Part shown: positions 29,401-38,400 of the stretch, piece by piece
Layout: every line of letters begins with the position of its first letter
Position numbering within the stretch: position 1 is the stretch's first letter
NCBI GenBank assembly: GCA_947589025.1
Contig: CANQAY010000005.1
Location: 1 to 64,000, forward strand
Reading direction: 5' to 3'
DNA length: 64,000 nucleotides
Source of the DNA: an uncultured Clostridia bacterium
Lineage (GTDB): Bacteria; Bacillota; Clostridia; Christensenellales; UBA1242
Program-made: the position numbers and the translations under genes
The notes under the pieces: model-generated
Database searches by the model: none
Told to the model about the DNA's origin: nothing
The model's input: only the letters and a program-made list of their open reading frames with translations

Positions 29401-32400
29401 CAAAACTGTGTTTGCAAAAGCGTTTGTTATGCTTGCGCTTGATGTGTTGTAGAACACAAAGCCCGCCACAATGCCGTTAGATTTAGATTCTATTTTTGCG
29501 CCGGTTGCAAGTGGAGTATCTAAAGTTAAATTATTTTCTTTTGCACGCACATAGCTAAATGCAATAGAGCCATTGTTTTCTGCAACAAAGCCCGCCACCT
29601 TAGAGTTATATGCACTTTCTGGGTTGGATGCGTCTATGCTGGTTGAATAGTTAATCAAGCTTGAATTTGCAAAATAGCAATTAGAAATTGTTCCACTGTT
29701 TGTGCCAACAAAACCACCGGCTATGCTTACAAAGTTGTTGGTAATAGAATTTTCGCTGCCCAAAACAAATGTTAAGCCAGAAGCCTGTTTGTTTAACACC
29801 GATTCTACCCCATTAGAATAGGTTATTTCTTTAAACGCGGCATTGCCCGCCTTGCCCACGCGAGAGTTGGTTATAACACCCGTGTTTTGTGCAACTAGGC
29901 CGCCAAAATATAATGTTTTGCCACTGTTAGAAATTATTGTTATTGTGCGTTCGCTAGCAGATAAATTAATAACATCACAGTTGTAAATTAATCCGCCATT
30001 ATTTTGTGCAACTAGGCCACCAAAATATATTGTTGAACTTTCGGCGTCAACCAAATTAATTATGCCTTGGCCACGGTTTGCCTCACCATATTCGCTATAA
30101 TCTACCACAACATTTTTTAAAATTGTGTCGCTAGAAAGGGTTGCAAACAGGCCGTAACTTGATTTATTTGCCGTTATGTTAAAGCTTTTTATTTTAATAA
30201 CACGGTTGTTGCCATCCAAACTTGCAATGTTGGTGGTTATTGGTTCAAAATTTTCAACCGTTATGTTGTTAACCAAAATATAGTCTACCCCCGGTTGCAA
30301 ATTGTTTAAATCTTCCGGCTTGGAAATGGCAATTAAGTTGCCGTTTTCCGATGTGTTGGAAAGCACATTTAATGTAAACGAATATGCGCTTTCTGGTACA
30401 ACAAACAAGCCGGTGCTATCATCTTCTTTATAAAATTTAATTTTATACAGCCCGTTTTCGTCAAGCTCATATTTATAGCCAAATTTTAAATAAATTTGCC
30501 TGTTTAATGCACCCGCGCTGCTTACAATAATTCTGTTGTTTACAACCCTTGCGCTAAAGTCAAGCTGCTCGTCATTTAAATAAACGCGGTTGCCATCTTC
30601 GGTTAAATAATAGAACATAGAAAGTGGGTCAAAGCCCGGCTGATTTAACATTGCCTGCCAAATTTCTGCCGTTAAATTTAGGTTGCTGAAAGTGCTAAAG
30701 GTTAAGTCTAGCGGAGTATCCTGATTAATGTAAGTGGTTAAAACGCCGTTAGCAACATCGTTAACAATTGCCGAATTAATAATGTAATCTACCGGGTGCA
30801 AAATAATGCTTGCGTAGTTGCTTGTTATGGTTTCGTTTTCGGTGGTTAAAGATAGTGTTGCATTAACCCTAACGCTTGCCAAAATGTTGGTGTGCAAGTT
30901 AAAGTAATATTTAATTGAATGGCTGTTGCCTTCGGTTGTTACATTGGCATCGGCATAATATGTTATATATCCGTCTGTAACATCATATTGTACGTCTTGT
31001 ACGTCATTTTTTGTAATAAATCTATCGTCATAAATTTTTAATTGAGGTTTTTCTTCGTTTGTTAATTCGTTATAAAATGCTTGCAAATCTTCAAAACTTT
31101 CCACCCTATAATCTCGGCCGTTAAATTTAAATGAATTGTAAATTTGAATATATTTGCCATCTTTTAACAAATAAATTTTGTTAATGTTGTTTTCATATAA
31201 CCGTCTGTTTTCGCTGCTATCTATAATGCTGTCGCCTATGTCAAACTGACTATCTGTTTCAACATAACTATAAATAGAATTATCTGTTAAATACCATGCA
31301 AACGATAAACTTGGGTTGGAATTATATTGATATCCGTCCACCTTTAAAACAATTTCGTTTTCGGTTTCCATTTGAAGGGCGTAGCCGCCGTCATCTTCAA
31401 TTGTTTTGCCAGCATAGTCAAATGAAACGCCCGGCAAATATTGAGTAAGCAGTGTTTTTTGCTCGTTAACCGATTTCCCGTTGGTGGTGTTAACTTGAAG
31501 GTTGGCGGTAATTTCCCCCATATAGCCCGAGAATCTGCCCGTTAAACGGGTGTGCACATAAATGGTTCCATCGTAATATTTTGCGCCGTTTTCGTCATAA
31601 CCGGTAATAAGTTCTAGCGCAATGCCGCCATTGTTTGGCAGTTGTTGTTGACCGGTTGGGCTGTAATAAGTTTGGTAACTTGAAGTTGCTTTGTTGTAAA
31701 CCAACTGCGTAAAATAGAAATAAACTGGTGCACCGTTGTTGTAAGTTGGTGGGTAAATTGGCTCTTTGGTGGATAATATTGCCGAACTTACATTTGCATA
31801 ACTTGGCTCTAGGTGTAAAATCATAACCCCGCCGTAGCCTGATGGTGAAATTATTGACGAAGTTTTTGTGCTATTTTCAATTAAGTTAACATAAGGGGTG
31901 GAAGTTGTTCTGCTTGTGGCGGAATAGTTATCTATTCTAACCGAAGCAAGCTCGCTGCCATAGAAGGTAACTTTTGCCTCGCCCGTTGCCCTGCTGTTGC
32001 TGGTTGCAATAACGTTAATTAAAACAGTAAATTCGCTGCTTGGATTTTCGCTATTAACTTCAATGTATCTATAATTAAATTCATTTTTTAGGCTTGCGCT
32101 TATTGTATATTTAAAGCCCACAATTTTGCCTTCTTCATAAAGCACGGCTCTATCCACAACAAAATCAAACAATTCGGTTATGTAAGTTTTTTTGGTTTGC
32201 TTTAAAATATAATCTAGCGCTGGCTCGCTTTCGGTTGCCTTAACAACTTCCAACTTAATGCTATCCGCACCTGAAATTGCTAGGCAATAATATCCGTCAT
32301 CATCAACATATCCGTTAATATCAAAACTATCAGTTGGGTTTGTGCCAACATAGCCGGTGTATTGGTCGGCAGTAAAGGTTATGGTGTGTTCGGTGCTGTA

Positions 32401-35400
32401 TCTATATGGGCCACCGGTAACCACAATTTTGCTTGTTGAACTATAAATGTTAAAGGTAATTTCAGTTTCTTTAACCACCAAATATTTTTGGCCGTCAATT
32501 TCCACAACTTTGTTTGCCAACAATTTAACATTTTCAACAACGTCGTCACCAAAATATGAAAGATTTAAACACAACTGCACAGTAACATTTTCGGTTGCGT
32601 CGTTACCTATAAGGTCGTCAACTTCAAAAGTTAATTCTTGCTTGGTTGTGCTAAAGCTTAAAATGTTGGTTGAACTATTGTTAACCACATTTAATTTTAA
32701 TGGCAAATTTAGGCTGGTGTTGTTAAATATGTTTAAGAAATTTTGTCCACTATAAATATTTTCTGCCCCAACGGTTAATGTTGTTTTGCTATTGTTGTTT
32801 AAATAGTTAACATCAACCGCAAAGCCATCGTCCGAACGGGTTACGCCGCTGCCAGCAACTGTTAAATTAGACGCCAAAGGCTGGGTGTAAAACACAACAT
32901 ATTCCACTGCTGACGAATTGAAAATTGAAGAGCATTTAACAACAATTGGTTGTTTTCCGCTTGGGCCGTTTCTAAAGCTTATTTGCTGATTGTTTAAAAT
33001 GGTTGCAAATTCGTTGCCCTCAATAATTTCAAACAAAATGCCGCCTTGCGAACTTATTTCATTTTCTTCATTTGGCGAAATTGACAAATTAACAAGCCCA
33101 TCTTGCTGATTGGTTTTTTGAATGTTGTGAATGTTGTAAGCGGAGTTGTTGGTGTTAGCTTCGCTTTCAAAATAGTTAACAATCATCACTTTGGTTAGGC
33201 TATCCAAGGTTGAAATGCTAAAATTATCCACAACAATAGAGTTGGTTTTTAATGTGTAAGCTTCATCAAAACTTGCGGCAATGCTTTGTGGGTAAATAAC
33301 CATTATTGGCTGATTATCTTTAATTAAATATGGCAAATAATAATCAAAGCCGTCCACATTAACACTGTTTAAGCCTTGTGTTAGGCGCCAAGTTGGGTCG
33401 GTTAACAAATTAACGCCGTCAAACCACCCTTCAACATCCGTTTGCCAAGTTGCGCCCATATCAATGCGCTCATAATATTTTTTGTTAATGTCAAACTGGG
33501 CGGTGTTTTTAACATATTGCCCGTTTTCTAACACATAAAGCTCGCTTACATCAATTGATGCCGCTTTAAAGTAGTCATTATTTGGGTTAAAAGGTGCCCC
33601 ATTAACTAGTGTTAAATTGCCATCGCTATTTTTAGCCCTATAATACATATCGTAGTTTATAAACGCCCATTGGTCGGCAGTTAACACAAAATAATCATCA
33701 GGCAAATCGTATTCATCTTGTGGGTTAATAAGTGTAAAGCCAGATGTAATACTCCCAGTTAAATAGTAATTGTTAATGTCAAAATCTGTAGACTCACCGC
33801 CATCAATCATTAAGCCATAAATTTGCTGATTTGCGTTAACATAAGAATCCACCAAATTGTAACTTTTGCTTGCCGTGTTATATTGCTCTAATGCGCTTTC
33901 CCCATGAGATACATACACTTGGTTGTTATCATAAACAAAGGCGTAGCCATGAGGTGTGTTTTTAACGGAAATTTTGCTAAGCAAAGTTTCCACATTTTTT
34001 ATTGAACCAATAAAGTATAAATCGGTTGCATTGTCAGTTTTATCAACAGTTAAATATGCGTTTTGCAAACTTTCGGTGTTAACGTTGGCATTAATAAACG
34101 AGGTTGCAATTGTGCTATTGTTAATGCTGTAAATTAAGCCTGCAACATTTGGTGCGTTAAATGTGTAAAAGGTTGCGCCGTTTAACGATGTTATAAAGTT
34201 TTCAACCGTTGCAAGTTCAATTGTGTCATCATTAGAATATACCACAATGCCCGCAGCAACATCTTTTGCCTCAATTTTACCATAGTTTGTAAGGCTGTTG
34301 TATGTCATTTGTGCGGAAATAAACCTAACATCGCTTATTGTTGCGCCCTCACTTCGCGCCACAATGCCCGCAGTTGCAATGCTTGTGTTGTTTTCAATAT
34401 CCAGCGCAAGCACTGCCAGTTTGGTTATGCCGTCGGCATCTGCCATTTTGCCTGCCACACCGCCAATGCCACTCTCTTCATCTGCCAACAGTTTAGAATA
34501 TTCATCGGTTAAACTAATTCTGCCGCCAACAATAAGGTTGGTTAGGTTGCCCGCGTTTTCACCCGCAACGCCACCAATGTTAAATGTTGCATCCGTGCTT
34601 GTGTTTGTGTAGGCAATTGCAAAATTATTTAAAACGGAATAACTAACAGCATTTAAACTTGCCTTGCCGTTATATCCGCCCGAAATTACGCCACTGTTTA
34701 AGCCTGCCACACCGCCAATTTTGTGTGTTGATGCGGCAGAAATTGTAAAGTTAACATTTGCATTGCAAACCGCACTGCTTAAAGTTAAACTTATGTTGCC
34801 CGCGTTGTGCCCGGCAATTATGCCAAAGTTTAAATTGCCCGAAGTTATTGTAATTGTGCCAGATAAAACAACAACATTAACGTTGCTTATTTGCCCATTG
34901 TTAACCGCTGCCAAGCCGCCCAAAAACAAGGTGGTGCCGTCGGCCAATTGTGCATTAGCAGTGATGTTAAAAGCAACTTCTAAATCAAAATTTAACAAGT
35001 TTGCATAACTAGATGCCCCAATTTCTGCAAACAGGCCGGCATATCGGTTTGTTGTTTGCCCTTGAGAAATTTGTGCTATTGAACTATCGGTTATTGTTAA
35101 GCTAATTTTGTGCCTTGTGGTGGAAACGTATTGGTTATTTCCGTCCACATTAACTGTTGTGCCACTTAGGCTGCCGGTAAATGGAAACACACTTTCACCA
35201 ACCACGCCAATTGGTGTAAAGTTGGTTAAATTAATATCTTCGCCCAAAACATAGTGGGCGGAAAGGTTGGATTCGTCAGTGTTAATTAAATTAAAGTTTT
35301 GGTTGTTTAAAACATATCGGTTTTGCGTTGTGCCGTCACTAATCCGCACCATTAAAGGCACATTGGTTAAATAGTTGCCCAAATCATCTTGGCTATCTTT

Positions 35401-38400
35401 TGCCGAAATTACAAGTTGGAAAAGTCCGCCCGCATTAACGCCCTTTGTGGCGGAAATTGTTATAACATTATCTGCATTAACGCTAACCAAAAATTTATTG
35501 TTATCTGCTGTGCCTAAAACAATTTTGCCATCAACAAGTCGTGGGTCGCCATTGGCGTCTAGTTCAACCGGATAAATGTTATAAACCAATTCTGGAAAGC
35601 GCCTTAGGTTAGATTGCTCGGTTGCATATTGCACAATTGCCTTAAATTGGGCAGAAACACTTGTGTTAACTGCCGCACCCAAAAACGACAAATAAATTGA
35701 ATAACTATCAATTGTTGTTTGCACAATTGTGTTTTGCCCCGGCAGATTATCCAGTTCAATTTTTTCAACCGGCTCGTAATCTGCAACTGCAATTGTTTCG
35801 CTATTTCTAACCGCGGTTTGCAAGCCAAAATGCCATGCCGTAAACCTAATTGTTATGTTTTTAAAATTGGTTTTGCTGTTTAATTGCACCTTAATTTTGC
35901 CCGAAAGCACATTGGCGCCATTGTTATCTTTTAAAATGTCTCCACTGTTTAGTTTAATTTGCCCATTTGCCGTAAGCAAATAAACCGAATAGCTAGCATC
36001 GGTTGTAAATTCAATTTTAAGTTGAGAAACATTATTATACTCCTCCCCAACAATGCCGCCCGTGAAGTTAGAGTTGGTGTTAAATGTAACAATTTTTGTG
36101 CGGGCATCAACATAATCGTCGTTAACATAAGTTAGCCTACTTTCGCCATAAGTGTCGCTATTTAAAACCAAATTAATGTCGGTTATGTTGTTGTAAACCA
36201 AAATTTTAATTGTTTTTCTTGTGCTGGATAGCGTAATTAAATTTTGAGCTGAATCTAAAATATAATAAGAAATTGTTATTTGAAATTCACCAAATTTGCC
36301 ACTGCTGTAGCCATATAAACTAAATGATTTTGATGTTTTGCTAATATCAAAATTTACGCCAGTTGTTGTTAAGTTTAAAGCAACATCTTCAACAACCTCG
36401 TTGGTGTAATTTGAACTTGTTGTGCCCTTGCCAAGCACATCAAAAGTTATTTCGGTGTTAGATTTTATTGCAAATGTGTTTTCTTCTTCCAATTTAATTG
36501 CATCGGCATAAACGCCATCAACAAACCCGTGCGGCAAAATGGAAAAATCTTCTTCATTTTCAACGCCAACAATGTTAACGCTGTTTGCCACAAACTGCAA
36601 GTTAATGCCAAGCTCGGCATCGTTATGGTCGGCATCTACTGCCGCAATGTTTATGTTTGCCGTTTCGTTAGCGCGGGTTGCTTTAAGTGTTATGGCATAA
36701 ATGCTGTAAGTTTTGCCCGTTTCGTCTGTAATGCCTAAGGCGGTTGGCACGGCATCGGTTAAATAAATGGATTGTTTGCCATCAAAAGTTATTGCGCTGT
36801 TAGATGATGTTAATTTAATGGTGTTTTCTGCCAATGTGCTGCCATCGTGATAAACTTTTAAATAAAATGTTTGGGCAATTGAATTTGAAACAAAATATGT
36901 GTTTAAAATTTCGTTATATAACGTGTTGCCCTCGTATTTAGAAAACATTTCAAACTTGTTTGCCGAAATGCTTTTGTTTACTGTTACAGTAATAGTATCT
37001 CGCTCTTCAGCCACTTCAACACCTTCAAAGCTTGATGGAGTGGTGCGTGTGCTAAAAATTAATTTTTGGCTAGGTGTGTTGCCCACAAATTTTACATAAA
37101 TTGTTGTGCCGTTTGTTAAAATGTAGCCATCGCCAAATTGTTCACGCTGCATGCTGCCCGTTGCCACGGTAAATTCAAAATTTTCAAAACTTGCATTGCT
37201 GGTTAAATAAATTTGGCTGTTTTCAGTATCGGCAGTTGAAGGGTCAACCTCCACAGTTAATTTAGCGCCAAGATAGTCGGCATTATCTATTTGATAGGCT
37301 TTTATGTTAAAATCTTCAAAATTGCTGTTAACCATAACTTGTTCCACTAACTGTTGCTTGGTAATTGTTATGGTTTTTTCGTAATTTAAATTATTTTCTG
37401 CGCCAATAAGTTCCCCTTCTTCATTTGTGTAGCACAATTGCATAAAAAAGGTTAGTTTTTGGCTGCTTAAATTTGTTTGGCTTGCCGATATTGAATAGAT
37501 GTTGCTGCCCCTGTTTTCAATTTTAAGGCCGTTAACTTCAACAGAACTGCCGGCGTCAATTAGATATGCTTGATCGTCAACTTTAACTGCCAACTTATAT
37601 TGCACATTAAAGTTGCCCACCTGTTGAGGCTGGGTAAATTGGCTTGTAAAATCCGTTACATCCACCTTTAAAGTGGTGGTGGAATAATCTTTGGTAACTA
37701 AATCGGTGGTAGGCCTTCTTAAATATAAATCAACAACATTCGAATCGTCAATTTTAATGCCGTTATTAAATGAAATTGTTGGAGCAAAACTTTCGCTGCC
37801 CGATTCAATTTTATCTACAATTAAAATGTCAACATCGCCAGTTGTTTCGGTGGAAATATCTTCATGATAAACCGAAGTTGCCCTAACTTTTAAAACATAT
37901 TCACCCGGGCTAATTTTAAAATTTTCACGCAAATTTAAAAATCTAAAATCCACAATTTCAGCAATGTTATCAACCGGCGTTGCGGAAGGCACAAATTCGC
38001 CGCCTTCATATTTGCCAATTGCAACCAATGTGTATGTAACTTGGGTTTGATTGGTAAGAGTAGCGTCTGGGGTAAAAATTAAATTGTTAAAAGAGGTTAA
38101 ATCCACATTTTGTTGGCCTTCAACAATGGTTGCTGGGGCTATGGTGTTGTTTGCAGAAATTGCCGTTAAGCTTTGGTGCACAGTAAAATCTATTTGCTTT
38201 TGCTTGTTTGAATTAATTTCGGTAAATTTTAATTTTGTTGTGGCATTGCCGTTAATAGGAATTTCAAACGCAACATCGGCAGAAGCAATTTTGTTGTTAA
38301 AGCTAAGCCCACCCGTGTTGGAAACGTAAATTTGCCCAATGTCTTTTTCGTTAACATTTTTAATTTGCACCCTAACAAAAACTTTGCCCGAGCCGTTTGT